Source: Peptoniphilaceae bacterium AM52-5BH (GTDB lineage: Bacteria > Bacillota > Clostridia > Tissierellales > Peptoniphilaceae). Taken from it: a stretch of DNA of 42,515 nucleotides. Below, piece by piece: positions 10,146-21,500 of the stretch. The position numbers were made by a program, and so were the translations under genes. Position 1 is the stretch's first letter; each line of letters opens with the position of its first letter. Location: contig JAQEDR010000006.1 in NCBI GenBank assembly GCA_027669155.1, positions 1-42,515 of the forward strand. Direction: 5' to 3'. A model generated the notes under the pieces. That model was not told the DNA's origin and searched no databases. It saw nothing but the letters and a program-made list of their open reading frames with translations.

Positions 10146-11486
10146 TTATTTAAGCTTAAGGTCATAATCTCTATTTTTAATATAAAAATAATAAAAGGTA
10201 GAGATGATAAGATTCGCCATCCAACCAAGAGGCACCGCATACCAGACCATACCGACGCCAATCTTGTGGGCAAGGGTCATAGAAAGGTTCACCCTTATAA
10301 ATAAATTTATAATATTAGCAAGGGTAAAAACTCTCACATCTCCTAAACCTCTCAAAATCCCATCTACACAATGTTTAGAACCTACAAGGACAAAGAAAAA
10401 TCCAATAAAATTAAGATAGGACTCGCCAGTTTTTATAGCAAGGTCTGACGAATTTTCATTCATAAAAAAGGCAATTATATCATCTGACCTGATTTTTAGG
10501 ACAAGAAAAACAAAGACGGAATATATGCCTACCATAATCAGTGATGCCCTTAGCCCTTGACTTAATCTGTTAAGCTTCCCTGCGCCCACATTTTGTGAAG
10601 TATAGGAAGATATAGAATTGCCAAGACTTGTTATAGGCACAATTATAAGACTTTCCACCCTCATAGCAGCAGAAAAACCCGCCAAAATCTCTACCCCAAA
10701 GGAATTTACAACCGACTGAACCAAAAGCTGACCAATGGTAATCGTAGATTGTTGGACAATTGAAGGTATAGCAAGCCTTGAAATAAGCCCTAATTCATTC
10801 TTATCGAAAATCTTAGTAGCCTCTGTTTTAATTTTCCCAATTCTCTTAATAAAAACTAAAAATGATAAGATAGCCGAAAGTCCCTGGGCAAGAAGGGTAG
10901 CATAGGCTGCTCCAGCAAGTCCCAATCCTAAATCTCTTACAAAGTATACATCTAAGATTACATTTAAAACCGAAGAGAAAATCAAAAAATAAAGGGGAAT
11001 CTTAGATTCTCCAAGGGCCTGGTAAAGAGCCGATATGATATTGTACATAAACAAAAATGGCAAGCCATAAAAATAAATATTAAGATACAAGACTGCCATA
11101 TCCAATATTTCACGAGGAGTTTGAAGGAGGGCCATAAGATTTTTAGAAAAAATCAAACCAAAGGCAGAAAGAGCAAGGGCAAGTGCTAAAAATCCTATTA
11201 TAGAAGTAAAAATCGCTGTCTTCATCCTCTTGTAATCACGTGATCCAAAGTATCTCGCAATCAAAACCGAAGCGCCAGCCCCTCCGCCAATGCCAATACA
11301 GATAAAAATAGTAGTAAGGGCGAAACTTGCTCCTATAGAAGCAAGGGCAGCCTCGCCTACGTATTTACCAACCACAGCCGAGTCAACCAAGGTATAAATT
11401 TGTTGAAATAAAGAACCAACCACCATAGGAAGTGCAAACTTGCTAATGGCCTTTGATGGAGAGTCGTTAGTTAAATAATGATCCAT
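10146..11486 (-). CDS. MATE-family multidrug/Na+ antiporter
   Basis: Twelve-helix exporter using a Na+ or H+ gradient to expel toxic compounds. The protein has two MatE halves. The first starts SKFALPMVVGSLFQQIYTLV and contains DSAVVGKYVGEAALASIGAS; the second begins around SIVQQSTITIGQLLVQSVVN. From ATG 11486 it is 446 residues, a normal MATE length. A TTG four codons upstream is in frame, but the GAGGTGG ribosome site lies between the two, so the ATG is chosen. It stands alone, convergent with the PPC gene and divergent from the PH-domain gene. Substrates cannot be read from sequence. Confidence 0.93.
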   Translation of the reverse strand: MDHYLTNDSPSKAISKFALPMVVGSLFQQIYTLVDSAVVGKYVGEAALASIGASFALTTIFICIGIGGGAGASVLIARYFGSRDYKRMKTAIFTSIIGFLALALALSAFGLIFSKNLMALLQTPREILDMAVLYLNIYFYGLPFLFMYNIISALYQALGESKIPLYFLIFSSVLNVILDVYFVRDLGLGLAGAAYATLLAQGLSAILSFLVFIKRIGKIKTEATKIFDKNELGLISRLAIPSIVQQSTITIGQLLVQSVVNSFGVEILAGFSAAMRVESLIIVPITSLGNSISSYTSQNVGAGKLNRLSQGLRASLIMVGIYSVFVFLVLKIRSDDIIAFFMNENSSDLAIKTGESYLNFIGFFFVLVGSKHCVDGILRGLGDVRVFTLANIINLFIRVNLSMTLAHKIGVGMVWYAVPLGWMANLIISTFYYFYIKNRDYDLKLK

Positions 11487-11616
11487 ATACCACCTCAATA
11501 ATTTCTAACTTCTATCAATATATGATAAGCTTAGAAAAAATCTACTAAAATTAATAATAATTTAAAAATTTAATAAAAAGTGATATCATTAGATAAACAA
11601 AGTAAAAGGAGGACAT

Positions 11617-12006
11617 ATGTCAACAATAGGAAGTGGAATCATAGGTGACTCTAACACCTTTAATCTCAAAGAAATAAATATAGAAAAAGTAAGAAAAGAA
11701 GTAATGAACTTTCTCCTAAGAGACGAAGAAATCATCCAGGCCTTCGAAACAATAAGAGACCAAGTCGTCTTTACTTCAAAAAGAATATTCGTAATAAATG
11801 TCCAAGGCATCACTGGCAAAAAAATAGCCTACATCTCCTACCCCTACTCCAAAATCCAATATTTCGGAATAGAAACTGCAGGAATGCTCGATATAGATAG
11901 CGAACTAATAATCGCCTTCAACGACGGAAACAAACTATCATTCGACTTCAAAAAAGGCGTTGATATAATAGAAATCTCTAAAACTATTTCTGAATTCATA
12001 CTATAA
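11617..12006 (+). CDS. Bacterial PH-domain protein (bPH_1/DUF1696 type)
   Basis: A 129-residue soluble protein, essentially one pleckstrin-homology-like domain: MNFLLRDEEIIQAFETIRDQ then VVFTSKRIFVIN, IAYISYPYSKIQYFGIETAG, SELIIAFNDGNKLSFDFKKG and a final helix IIEISKTISEFIL. This order of strands and a C-terminal helix matches the bPH_1 family (YokE/YvbH-like). A strong AAAGGAGG ribosome site precedes the ATG. Family members form oligomers, but their role is unknown. It is a single-gene unit ending at a terminator shared with the convergent ClC gene. Confidence 0.85.
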   Translation: MSTIGSGIIGDSNTFNLKEINIEKVRKEVMNFLLRDEEIIQAFETIRDQVVFTSKRIFVINVQGITGKKIAYISYPYSKIQYFGIETAGMLDIDSELIIAFNDGNKLSFDFKKGVDIIEISKTISEFIL

Positions 12007-12025
12007 ATATTAATCTTAATCAAAA

Positions 12026-12071
12026 AAGTAAAAAGTCTAGCTTCACCGAAATGTAGTTAGACTTTTTACTT
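12026..12071. terminator. Bidirectional terminator between PH-domain and ClC genes
   Basis: AAGTAAAAAGTCTA (12026-12039) pairs perfectly with TAGACTTTTTACTT (12058-12071) around an 18-base loop, directly between the two convergent stop codons. Confidence 0.85.
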
Positions 12072-12073
12072 AT

Positions 12074-13360
12074 CTATTTTAACATCAACTCATACAAATG
12101 TTCATAGAATGGCTTGGATTTGCATATTTCTGCTATGCTGTAGGCTACTAGGCTTACTATTGCTATTCCTAGTAAATATTCGAAGGCTCCTCCGGTCATT
12201 TCTAGGACTAGGATAATAGCTGTGATTGGAGCTCTTACTATAGCTGAGAAGTGACCGCACATGCCTAAGATGCTAAAGACGAAAATGAATGATGGATCAA
12301 GGAGCCCTGCCATTACAAGGCTTGTTGCTACTATATTTCCTACAAGAGAACCTATTACTAGAAGAGGAACTAGGCTTCCTCCTGATACTCCTGCTCCAAA
12401 GGCTAGGCATAGGAGAAATATCTTAACGAAATAAAATAAGATTAGTCTAAGTAAGCTAGTCTCACCCATAGTTGCAAGGAAGATAAATTCTTCACTTGAA
12501 GCAAATAGGTCTAAATCTATCATCAAGACAATTGCTGTTACTACAAAAGGGATTAGGTATTTTATGTAGGTATTAATATTTATCTTCTTATAGACAGCCT
12601 TAGAGCCTATTACGCAAAAATTAAAGAATACTCCTGATAGGCCTACAAAAATTCCCAGAACTATCAAGATTCCAATCATAGATAAGTTCATGACTTCGAA
12701 GTTCGGAACATCAAGTAGGGCTGGATGGTTACCGAAGGCAATATCTGCAGTTATTATTGCAGTAAAAATAGTAATTGCTGTCGATAGAAAGACCTTCCTA
12801 TCAGTTTTTTTGAATATTTCTTCTACCGTAAAAAGCATTCCTGCCATTGGAGCGTTGAAGGCTACAGCGATTCCTGCTCCTGCAGCTGATCCTATGAAGT
12901 ATCTCTTGTCTTCCTTCGACTTACTTGCCTTGTGGACTATGTCTCCTATAAGCCCTCCTATTTGCACTGATGGGCCTTCCCTACCTAAGGTTAGTCCAGA
13001 TCCTATAGCAAGGGTACTAGCGATAAATTTTCTAATTAGGGTCCTAGGGCTATCTACGATAAACTCATCATCGAGCATGCCATATATGATTGGGATTCCC
13101 GATCCATTGATATTCGGATCCCTTTTAGATAAGAAATAAATAAATGTTCCAATAATTATAAATAAAATGATAATCCCAAGGGCATATATTGGTCTGTCTT
13201 TAACTTCTGATATTAACTCTATCATCCTACTAGATACAAAGCCTATGGCTTTTTTAAAAAATCCTATAGCAAGGCCAACTATAATCCCAGTCAAAACGAA
13301 TGAGAGAATAGAGGTCATTTCCTTTGATTTATAGGAATATCTTAATTTTGATTTTCTCAT
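12074..13360 (-). CDS. ClC-family chloride/fluoride channel or H+ antiporter
   Basis: A 428-residue membrane protein with the three ion-pathway signatures of the ClC family: GSGIP (about residue 85), GREGPSVQIGG (about 123-133, with the gating glutamate), and GAGVSGGSLVPLLVIGSLVG near residue 320. The AFNAPMAGMLFTVEEIF segment carries the double glutamate that includes the proton glutamate of antiporters, which suggests H+/Cl- exchange rather than a channel. No C-terminal CBS or TrkA_C domain follows. AAGGAGG precedes ATG 13360. Possible jobs are acid resistance or anion balance; the ion is not proven. Confidence 0.93.
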   Translation of the reverse strand: MRKSKLRYSYKSKEMTSILSFVLTGIIVGLAIGFFKKAIGFVSSRMIELISEVKDRPIYALGIIILFIIIGTFIYFLSKRDPNINGSGIPIIYGMLDDEFIVDSPRTLIRKFIASTLAIGSGLTLGREGPSVQIGGLIGDIVHKASKSKEDKRYFIGSAAGAGIAVAFNAPMAGMLFTVEEIFKKTDRKVFLSTAITIFTAIITADIAFGNHPALLDVPNFEVMNLSMIGILIVLGIFVGLSGVFFNFCVIGSKAVYKKININTYIKYLIPFVVTAIVLMIDLDLFASSEEFIFLATMGETSLLRLILFYFVKIFLLCLAFGAGVSGGSLVPLLVIGSLVGNIVATSLVMAGLLDPSFIFVFSILGMCGHFSAIVRAPITAIILVLEMTGGAFEYLLGIAIVSLVAYSIAEICKSKPFYEHLYELMLK

Positions 13361-13380
13361 TAAATTCCTCCTTACTTTCT

Positions 13381-13386
13381 ATTATA
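13381..13386 (-). promoter_or_regulatory. Extended -10 of the ClC gene
   Basis: On the minus strand TGA-TATAAT forms an extended -10 just upstream of the AAGGAGG site of the ClC gene, which makes the leader very short. The -35 is weak. Confidence 0.55.
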
Positions 13387-13438
13387 TCAAAATTGGCCAT
13401 CTATTAAAATCTTTCTAGGTCTTAAAATGTTTTTGTGA

Positions 13439-13444
13439 TACAAT
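13439..13444 (+). promoter_or_regulatory. Extended -10 of the aldo/keto reductase gene
   Basis: TGA-TACAAT at 13436-13444 is an extended -10 placed 26 bp before the ATG of the reductase gene. No good -35 is seen, as is common for TGn promoters. Confidence 0.5.
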
Positions 13445-13470
13445 GTAATAAAGAAAGAAAAGGAGTGTTT

Positions 13471-14595
13471 ATGAAATATTTCGACTTAAATGGTGAACAA
13501 ATCTCACGACTTGGTTTTGGTTGTATGAGATTTAAGACAATTGATGGCGATAATGGAAAAATTGATAAGGAAGCTTCGTCCAAAGACATACTAGAAGCAA
13601 TCGATAAGGGACTTACATATATTGACACGGCTTATCCTTATCATGATGGAAAAAGCGAGAAATTTATAGGAGAGTTTCTAGAAGAAAACAAGCTTCGTGA
13701 CAAGATTAAGCTTACTACCAAACTTCCATGTTGGCTTGTTAAGGAAAGAGACGACTTCTACAAATTATTAAATGAACAATTGGATAACTTAAGGACAGAT
13801 CACTTGGACTTCTACCTCCTCCACTCTCTCGATGTCAAAAGATTTAGACAAGTAGTGGAGCTTGGCGTCCTAGATTTTCTTACAGAAATCAAGGAGAAGG
13901 GATTGGTTAAACATGTTGGCTTCTCCTTCCATGACGAATACCCTGCCTTTGAAGAAATCATCAAGACCTACGACTGGGACTTCTGTCAAATCCAATTAAA
14001 CTACCTCGATGTAGACTACCAAGCAGGACTAAAGGGCTATGAGCTTGCCAAGGAAATGGGAATACCTGTTGTTATAATGGAACCAGTTAAGGGCGGAAGG
14101 CTTGCCAATCCTCCAAAAGAGGTTAGAGACTTGCTTAAGGACTTTACCGACCTATCCCCTGCCCAAGAAGCCTTGAAGTTCCCCCTAAGCCTTGATAATG
14201 TAATGACTGTCCTATCAGGCATGAATGATATAGATCAAGTAAGGGAAAACCTAGAGATGGCTAGCACTACCGAATACAATTCTCTAACAGAAGATGACGA
14301 AAACTTCTACGAAAAGGCAAGGGCTATATACAAGAGCCGTGAGCGTATAGGATGTACAGATTGTGAATACTGCCTTCCATGCACAGTTGATATCAACATA
14401 CCAAAGGTCTTCGGCCTATGGAATAAAGCCTATCTCTATGACGAAGAAGAAAAATCAAAAAAAGAATACCAAGACTACTTAAAAGAAGGCGTAAGCCCAA
14501 CAGAATGTATTGAATGTGGTAAATGCGAAGGAATCTGCCCACAAAACCTAGAAATAATCGAAGGTCTCAAAAAGGCTGACGAGTATTTGGCATAA
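13471..14595 (+). CDS. Aldo/keto reductase with C-terminal ferredoxin-like iron-sulfur domain
   Basis: A 374-residue oxidoreductase. The N-terminal TIM barrel (1-280) has the AKR catalytic set: Asp and Tyr in YIDTAYPYHDGKSEKF, Lys in KLTTKLP and His in YLLHSLD. The C-terminal part has CTDCEYCLPCTVDINIPKVF and a second cluster CIECGKCEGICPQNLEI, the pattern of two [4Fe-4S] sites seen in the Fe-S AKR group common in clostridia. AAAGGAGTG precedes ATG 13471; an in-frame codon 12 residues earlier has no ribosome site. Substrate and electron partner are unknown. It is a single-gene unit, divergent from ClC and followed by a terminator. Confidence 0.92.
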   Translation: MKYFDLNGEQISRLGFGCMRFKTIDGDNGKIDKEASSKDILEAIDKGLTYIDTAYPYHDGKSEKFIGEFLEENKLRDKIKLTTKLPCWLVKERDDFYKLLNEQLDNLRTDHLDFYLLHSLDVKRFRQVVELGVLDFLTEIKEKGLVKHVGFSFHDEYPAFEEIIKTYDWDFCQIQLNYLDVDYQAGLKGYELAKEMGIPVVIMEPVKGGRLANPPKEVRDLLKDFTDLSPAQEALKFPLSLDNVMTVLSGMNDIDQVRENLEMASTTEYNSLTEDDENFYEKARAIYKSRERIGCTDCEYCLPCTVDINIPKVFGLWNKAYLYDEEEKSKKEYQDYLKEGVSPTECIECGKCEGICPQNLEIIEGLKKADEYLA

Positions 14596-14599
14596 AATA

Positions 14600-14633
14600 A
14601 AACTAAGCTAGACTTAAGAGTTTGGCTTAGTTT
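14600..14633 (+). terminator. Terminator of the aldo/keto reductase gene
   Basis: AAACTAAGC (14600-14608) and GCTTAGTTT (14625-14633) form a 9-bp stem followed by a T-run. It lies directly after the stop codon. Confidence 0.85.
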
Positions 14634-14933
14634 TTTATTTGATCTTATCTAATCTGTATAAATTTTAGTCTTTTAAATGTGACTAAATCCATCTGCAAGC
14701 TTTACAAAATAATTTTCTATCATATGTGGACCACTTTTCAATAATAACTGTGGTCCATTTTTCGGTTGACATTTACATTTTCATCATTAATTTTTATTTT
14801 CTAATTTCAAATTGATTTTCTTCTAATTAAAGCTAGGATACTCAATTCATTGATATATTGGATTTAATCTAATTAAATAGATTCATCTTTTTACCAATAC
14901 AAAGAAGGTATTTTAAATTTTCTCACAAGAAAA
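14634..14933. other. Gene-free stretch with an isolated 8-bp inverted repeat
   Basis: About 300 AT-rich bases with no supported gene. The one structured element is TGGACCAC (14727-14734) and GTGGTCCA (14750-14757), a perfect stem with a 15-base loop followed by TTTTTC on the plus strand. It resembles an orphan terminator or the end of a lost mobile element. On the minus strand just past it a 16-codon open frame (MIENYFVKLADGFSHI) ends at 14675-14677; it may be a remnant and is not called as a gene. Confidence 0.4.
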
Positions 14934-14949
14934 GCCCGATTGCTCGGGC
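14934..14949 (-). terminator. Terminator of rpoBC
   Basis: On the minus strand GCCCGA-GCAA-TCGGGC is followed by TTTTCTTG. It is a short GC-rich hairpin 8 bp after the rpoC stop, a standard Rho-independent terminator. Confidence 0.88.
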
Positions 14950-14956
14950 CTTAGTT

Positions 14957-17900
14957 TTATTTTTGTGTAGCTTCTTCGCTTTCAGCTTCTTTTTCTATAG
15001 CTTCAATATTCATTGCTATTTGTGCATCTTCTGCTTCTTTAGTTTCGTAGTCGATTTCTACGTCATTGTAGGTCTTAAGTCCCGTACCTGCTGGGATTAG
15101 TTTACCTATGATGATATTTTCCTTTAGTCCCTTGAGGTCATCGACCTTGCCCTTGATTGAGGCATCTGTTAGGACTCTGGTTGTTTCTTGGAAGGATGCC
15201 GCTGATAGCCAGCTTTCTGTAGCAAGGGAAGCCTTAGTGATTCCAAGGAGCTCTTGACTGTATGTTGCTGCTTCTTTTCCTTCTTCTATCATCTTTTCGT
15301 TTTCTATATCGACTTCACGTCTATCTTGAAGGGACCCTGGTAGGAATTGGGTATCTCCAGCTTCTTCAATCTTAACTTTCTTAAGCATTTGACGAGCGAT
15401 TACTTCTATGTGTCTATCGTCGATCTCTACACCTTGAAGTCTGTATACTTTTTGAACTTCCTTTGTGATGTAGTCTTGGACTCCGACTTTTCCTAGAACC
15501 TTTAATACATCGTGTGGATCAAGGGAACCTTCTGTTAGTTGGTCACCCTTTCTTACCACATCGCCATCTCTTACGAGAATTCTAGATCCGAATGGGATGT
15601 TGTATTTCTTGGCAAATCCATCGTCTGATAGGATTTCTACGTCTGTCTTCTTTTCGTTTTGGATAAGAGTTACTGTACCGGAGTTTTCTGCGATGTAGGC
15701 AAGTCCTTTTGGCTTTCTCGCTTCGAATAACTCCTCAACTCTTGGAAGACCTTGGGTAATTCCAACGCCTGCGATACCACCGGAGTGGAAGGTTCTCATG
15801 GTTAGCTGTGTACCAGGCTCTCCGATTGATTGGGCAGCTATGATTCCTACAGCTTCACCAGCATTTACGTGTTTACCAGTAGCAAGGTTTCTACCGTAGC
15901 ATGCTGCACATACACCGTGTTTTGCCTTACATTCGAGAACTGAACGAAGCTTAACTTCCTTGATACCAGCATCAATTATCTTATCAGCCATGTCTTCGTC
16001 AATTAGCTCATCCTTGTGAACTATGACTTCGCCACTTTCATCTTTAATTTCTTCGAAAGATGTTCTACCGATAATTCTTGTTTGTAGGTTTTCTATAAGT
16101 TCGTTTCCGTCCTTAAACTCGTGAGCTACGACATATCCATCTGTATGACAATCATCTTCTGTAACTATAACGTCTTGAGAGATGTCAACCATTCTTCTAG
16201 TTAGATATCCTGAGTCGGCTGTTCTTAAGGCGGTATCTGTTAGACCCTTACGTGAACCGTGGGTTGAGATAAAGTACTCTTGTACTGAAAGTCCTTCCCT
16301 AAAGTTCGCCTTGATAGGAATTTCTATGATCTTTCCATCGGCCTGACTCATAAGTCCACGCATTCCGCCTAGCTGTCTGATTTGGTTAGTAGAACCACGG
16401 GCACCGGAGTCTGCGAAGATCTTGATGTTGTTGTCTGATTTAAGCTCTGTAAGTAGGGCATCTGTTACATCGTTTGTAGTCTTACCCCAAATGTCTATAA
16501 CTTTTTCGTATCTTTCTTGATCTGTTATAAGACCTCTTCTGTAGAGCTTGTCGTATCTATCAACTTCAGCATCAGCATGTGCTATAAGATCCCATTTTTC
16601 TTTTGGAATGTTTACGTCTGACATGGATACTGTAAGTCCTGATAGGGTTGAGTATTTATATCCTGTTTGTTTGATGTAGTCTAGTACTTCTGCAGTCTTT
16701 ATGTTTCCGTGCTTTCTAAAGCACTTATCTACTATATCTTTTAGAGTTCCAGAATCTACTATTGTGTCTATCTCTAGTGAGTATGGATCTTCTTTTCTAT
16801 TTACATATCCCAAGTCTTGTGGAATACCTGAGTTGTAGATAAATCTACCTACAGAAGATTCTACGATCTTACCTGGATCATCTGCGCCCTTCTTAACTCT
16901 TACCTTAACTTTAGCTTGGTATTCTACATAGCCTGCTTCTAGGGCCTTCATCATCTCATCGTATGATTCGAAGGTCATATTCTCACCCTTAGCGTCCTTC
17001 TTGATAGTAGTTAGGTAATAAGCACCTAATACCATATCTTGGGAAGGAGTGGTAATTGGCTTACCATCTTTAAGACCTAGGATGTTGTTAGTAGACATCA
17101 TTAGTAGTCTTGCTTCAATTTGAGCCTCGTTAGATAGTGGCAAGTGGATAGCCATTTGGTCACCGTCGAAGTCGGCGTTGAAGGCATTACATGCTAGTGG
17201 GTGAAGCTTCATTGCCTTGCCTGCTACAAGTTTTGGTTCAAAGGCTTGGATACCAAGTCTGTGAAGTGTAGGGGCACGGTTAAGTAGAACTGGGTGGTCT
17301 TTGATTACTTCTTCAAGGATTTCGTAGACTCTTGGGTCCTTTTTCTCTACCATTTTCTTGGCAGATTTTAGGTTGTGGGCCATACCACAATCTACTACCT
17401 TGTTCATGATAAATGGTTTGAAAAGCTCAAGGGCCATCTCTTGTGGAAGTCCACATTGGTTAAACTTAAGGTCAGGTCCTACTACGATTACGGAACGGCC
17501 TGAGTAATCAACTCTCTTACCTAGTAGGTTTTGTCTAAATCTACCGCTCTTTCCTTTAAGTAGGTCAGATAGGGACTTCATGTTTCTGTTAGATGCTCCA
17601 GTTACAGCTCGTCCCCTCCTACCGTTATCGATTAGGGCATCGACTGCTTCTTGAAGCATTCTCTTCTCGTTACGAACGATGATTTCAGGAGCGCCTATAT
17701 CTAGAAGTCTTTTTAGTCTGTTGTTTCTATTGATAACACGTCTGTAAAGGTCGTTTAAGTCACTTGTTGCAAATCTTCCACCTTCAAGCTGAACCATTGG
17801 TCTTAATTCTGGTGGCATTACTGGAAGAACATCTAGAATCATCCATTCTGGCTTGTTGCCGCTTGTAAGGAAGGCATCTACTACTTCTAGTCTTCTAGAA

Positions 17901-18523
17901 ACTCTTACCTTCTTTTGGCCAGTTGACTCATCAAGTTCCTTTAGGAGAAGCTCATATTCTCTCTTAAGATCTACGTTAGCTAGAAGCTCTTTTACAGCTT
18001 CAGCACCCATAGCAGCCTTAAATTCTGTATCGTCTGGGTAAGCTTCTAGGACGTCTTGGTATTCATTTTCAGAGATTTCTTGCTTTTCCATAAGGTCTGT
18101 TGAACCAGGGTTGATTACAACATATGAAGCAAAGTATAGGATTTTCTCTAGTACTCTTGGGCTCATGTCAAGGAGAAGTCCCATCTTGGATGGAATTCCC
18201 TTGAAGTACCAAATGTGGCTTACAGGAGCTGCAAGCTCGATATGGCCCATTCTTTCACGACGTACCTTGGACTTTGTTACTTCTACCCCACATTTTTCAC
18301 AAACTACGCCCTTGTATCTGATTCTTTTGTATTTACCACAAGAACATTCGTAGTCTTTGGTTGGTCCAAATATTTTCTCACAGAAAAGTCCGTCCTTTTC
18401 TGGTTTTAGGGTTCTATAGTTGATTGTCTCTGGCTTTTTGACTTCGCCGTGAGACCATGATCTGATTTTTTCAGCGGATGCGATTTTCATCCTCATCCCA
18501 TCAAATTGGTTTAGTTCGCTCAT
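14957..18523 (-). CDS. rpoC: DNA-directed RNA polymerase subunit beta'
   Basis: Catalytic subunit of RNA polymerase. The 1188-residue length fits Firmicutes beta'. The N-terminal zinc site is Cys60, Cys62, Cys75 and Cys78 ([20 protein letters not shown]). The active-site Mg motif is [15 protein letters not shown], and the second zinc site uses DDCHTDGYV and [15 protein letters not shown]. The trigger-loop/bridge region ([18 protein letters not shown]) is intact. It starts at ATG 18523, 8 bp after the rpoB stop, with AGGGGAG spanning the junction. It is followed by a terminator, not by the str operon as in many Firmicutes. Confidence 0.98.
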   Translation of the reverse strand: MSELNQFDGMRMKIASAEKIRSWSHGEVKKPETINYRTLKPEKDGLFCEKIFGPTKDYECSCGKYKRIRYKGVVCEKCGVEVTKSKVRRERMGHIELAAPVSHIWYFKGIPSKMGLLLDMSPRVLEKILYFASYVVINPGSTDLMEKQEISENEYQDVLEAYPDDTEFKAAMGAEAVKELLANVDLKREYELLLKELDESTGQKKVRVSRRLEVVDAFLTSGNKPEWMILDVLPVMPPELRPMVQLEGGRFATSDLNDLYRRVINRNNRLKRLLDIGAPEIIVRNEKRMLQEAVDALIDNGRRGRAVTGASNRNMKSLSDLLKGKSGRFRQNLLGKRVDYSGRSVIVVGPDLKFNQCGLPQEMALELFKPFIMNKVVDCGMAHNLKSAKKMVEKKDPRVYEILEEVIKDHPVLLNRAPTLHRLGIQAFEPKLVAGKAMKLHPLACNAFNADFDGDQMAIHLPLSNEAQIEARLLMMSTNNILGLKDGKPITTPSQDMVLGAYYLTTIKKDAKGENMTFESYDEMMKALEAGYVEYQAKVKVRVKKGADDPGKIVESSVGRFIYNSGIPQDLGYVNRKEDPYSLEIDTIVDSGTLKDIVDKCFRKHGNIKTAEVLDYIKQTGYKYSTLSGLTVSMSDVNIPKEKWDLIAHADAEVDRYDKLYRRGLITDQERYEKVIDIWGKTTNDVTDALLTELKSDNNIKIFADSGARGSTNQIRQLGGMRGLMSQADGKIIEIPIKANFREGLSVQEYFISTHGSRKGLTDTALRTADSGYLTRRMVDISQDVIVTEDDCHTDGYVVAHEFKDGNELIENLQTRIIGRTSFEEIKDESGEVIVHKDELIDEDMADKIIDAGIKEVKLRSVLECKAKHGVCAACYGRNLATGKHVNAGEAVGIIAAQSIGEPGTQLTMRTFHSGGIAGVGITQGLPRVEELFEARKPKGLAYIAENSGTVTLIQNEKKTDVEILSDDGFAKKYNIPFGSRILVRDGDVVRKGDQLTEGSLDPHDVLKVLGKVGVQDYITKEVQKVYRLQGVEIDDRHIEVIARQMLKKVKIEEAGDTQFLPGSLQDRREVDIENEKMIEEGKEAATYSQELLGITKASLATESWLSAASFQETTRVLTDASIKGKVDDLKGLKENIIIGKLIPAGTGLKTYNDVEIDYETKEAEDAQIAMNIEAIEKEAESEEATQK

Positions 18524-18531
18524 TTACTCCC

Positions 18532-21500
18532 CTATTCTTCTATATTATCATCGTCTGTATCTTCGCTATTTGCCTTGCTTGTAACCTTAGCCTTAGTCTC
18601 TGGGTCCTTGTTTAGGGCTCTAGTTAGACTTTTAACCTTAGAAGCATCGATCTTATCTACTTGAGAAAATCTATCTTGTTCGTCGATATTTTCCTTAAGT
18701 TCGATTACTTCGCCTTCTTCATCAAGTAGCTCTACATCGAGGGCTAGGGATTGAAGTTCTTTTACAAGAACCTTGAAGGATTCTGGTGTACCTGGTTCAG
18801 GAATATTTTCTCCCTTAACAATTGATTCATATGTCTTAACTCTTCCTGTAACATCGTCTGACTTAACAGTAAGGATTTCTTGGAGGGTGTGGCTTGCACC
18901 GTAGGCTTCTAGGGCCCAAACTTCCATCTCTCCAAATCTTTGTCCACCGAATTGTGCCTTACCACCTAGAGGTTGTTGGGTTACTAATGAGTAAGGTCCA
19001 ATAGATCTTGCGTGGATCTTCTCTTCTACCATGTGGTGGAGCTTAAGCATATACATTACTCCAACTGTTACTGGGTTTTGGAAAGGTAGTCCAGTTCTAC
19101 CATCACGAAGAGTGATTTTTCCTGTCTTGTTTACATATGGAGCTGTCTTTTTAGCTTCTTCAAGGACTTCTTCGATTTCTGTATCGAGTGCACCATCAAA
19201 TACTGGTGTAGCAATCTTCCAGCCCATTGTTCTTGCTGCAAGACCCATGTGAACTTCTAGTACTTGTCCAAGGTTCATACGGCTTGGGATACCAAGTGGG
19301 TTTAGGCAGATTTGAAGTGGTGTTCCGTCTGGCAAGAATGGCATATCTTCTCTTGGAAGAATTCTTGAAACGACACCCTTGTTACCGTGACGACCACACA
19401 TCTTATCTCCTACCATTATTTTTCTCTTGGCAGCGACATAGACTCTGATTACCTTATTTACTCCTGGAGCTAGTTCATCTCCGTCCTTCTTGTTGTATTC
19501 TTTAACATCTACTACTATTCCGCTTTCTCCGTGTGGAACCTTGAGGGATGTATCACGTACTTCTCTTGCTTTTTCACCGAAGATTGCACGTAGTAGTCTT
19601 TCTTCTGGAGATAGTTCAGTCTCCCCCTTTGGCGATACCTTACCTACAAGGATATCTCCGCTTTTAACTTCTGCACCGATTCTGATAATACCATTCTCGT
19701 CTAGATCTTTTTTCATATCTTCGCCGACATTTGGAATATCCTTGGTGATCTCTTCTGCTCCAAGCTTAGTTTCTCTTGCTTCACACTCATGCTCTTCAAT
19801 GTGAACTGATGTAAGTACATCGTCCATTACAAGCTCTTCGTTAAGAAGCATAGCATCCTCGAAGTTGTATCCTTCCCATGTTGTAAAGGCTATGAGGATG
19901 TTTTTACCTAGGGCTAGCTCTCCATTGTCTGTAGATGGTCCATCTGCAAGGATTTCGTTAGCCTCAACCTTATCTCCTCTTTTGACAATTGGTCTTTGGT
20001 TTATGGTTGTTCCTTGGTTGGCTCTTTCAAACTTGAGTAGCTCGTAGTCTTCGATTTCTCCGTCGCTCGCTCTTTTTACTTTGATGTGCTCATCTCCGAC
20101 ATAAACAACTTCACCCTTTGACTTAGATACTACACAAACACCTGAGTCCTTGGCTGCTCTGTGCTCAATACCTGTTGCAACGATTGGTGCTTCTGTCTTT
20201 ATTAGTGGAACTGCCTGACGTTGCATGTTGGCACCCATGAGGGCACGGGTTGAGTCGTCGTTTTCAAGGAATGGAATTAAACTTGCTCCGACAGATACTA
20301 TCTGTTGAGGAGAAACGTCCATGTATTGGATTTTCTCTCTTGGGTAGATATCATTCTCACCCTTAAGACCACGTCCTGATACTCTCTCGTTTACGAATCT
20401 ATCATTTTCATCAAGTGGCTCGTTTGCTTGGGCTATTATGAAGTTATCTTCTACGTCTGCTGTTAGGTAGTCGATCTCATCAGTTACATAACCGCCTTCT
20501 TTAACAAGTCTGTAAGGTGTTTCTATAAATCCATATTTGTTTACTCTAGCATAGGTTGTAAGGGAAGTAATTAGTCCGATATTTGGTCCTTCTGGAGTCT
20601 CTATTGGACAGATTCTTCCGTAGTGGGAATCGTGTACGTCACGGACTTCAACTCCTGCTCTATCTCTTGACAAACCACCTGGTCCAAGAGCAGATAATCT
20701 TCTCTTGTGAGTTAGCTCACTCATTGGGTTGGTTTGGTCCATGAATTGGGAAAGTTGGGATGAACCAAAGAATTCTTTGATTACAGCTGTTACTGGCTTG
20801 ATGTTGATTAGGCCTTGTGGAGTTGCAAGGTCAGGGTCTTGAGTTGTCATTCTTTCACGAACAACTCTTTCCATTCTAGCAAGTCCTACCCTAAATTGAT
20901 TTTGTAAAAGCTCTCCAACTCCTCTAACACGTCTGTTACCTAAGTGGTCGATATCATCTACATATCCAATTCCTTCAAAGAGGTTGAATTGGTAGTTTAC
21001 TATAGCGAGTATATCAGCCTTGGTGATGTGTTTTGGGCAAAGCTCTTTCTTTCTTCTCTCCATTAGAGATTTGATCTCTTCTGGGCTATTTGCCTCATCG
21101 ATTATCTCTTTCATCACTGGGAAATATACTTTTTCACTGAAGTCATCAACTGTAACATCGACATCTTTTAGCTCTTCAAATGAGTTAAAGTCTACGAAGT
21201 TATTTCCAACTACCCTAAGAGTCTTATCTTCTTCGTATTCGTCCTTTTTGATTACATCAACTGTAACAATACCAGCGTTTTCGATAGCCTTGGCAGTTTC
21301 TTCGTCAATAATTTCTCCTGCTGATACGAAAACTTCTCCAGTTTCTGGATCTATAACATCATCCTTAGATACTAGTCCTTCGATTCTATCAGCTAGGGCA
21401 AGCTTGAGGTTGTATTTATATCTACCAACCTTAGCAAGGTCGTATCTTCTATCATCAAATAGGAGATTGTTGATTAAGTTTGTTGCTGACTCAACGCTTG

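Noticed and set aside
12690..13139. A 149-codon plus-strand frame opposite the ClC gene
   Set aside because: It is antisense to a clear ClC frame with all three signatures and has no ribosome site.
13435..13470. Longer N-terminus for the aldo/keto reductase
   Set aside because: The extension contains the AAAGGAGTG ribosome site and the promoter -10, so it is not translated.
14634..14933. tRNA or small RNA gene in the gap after the aldo/keto reductase
   Set aside because: No cloverleaf or T-loop sequence was found on reading either strand; only the orphan hairpin is structured.
20650..20800. Possible rifampicin-resistance change in rpoB, and streptomycin-resistance change in rpsL
   Set aside because: The key residues (Asp516, His526, Ser531 equivalents in RpoB; Lys43 and Lys88 equivalents in S12) are all the susceptible type.
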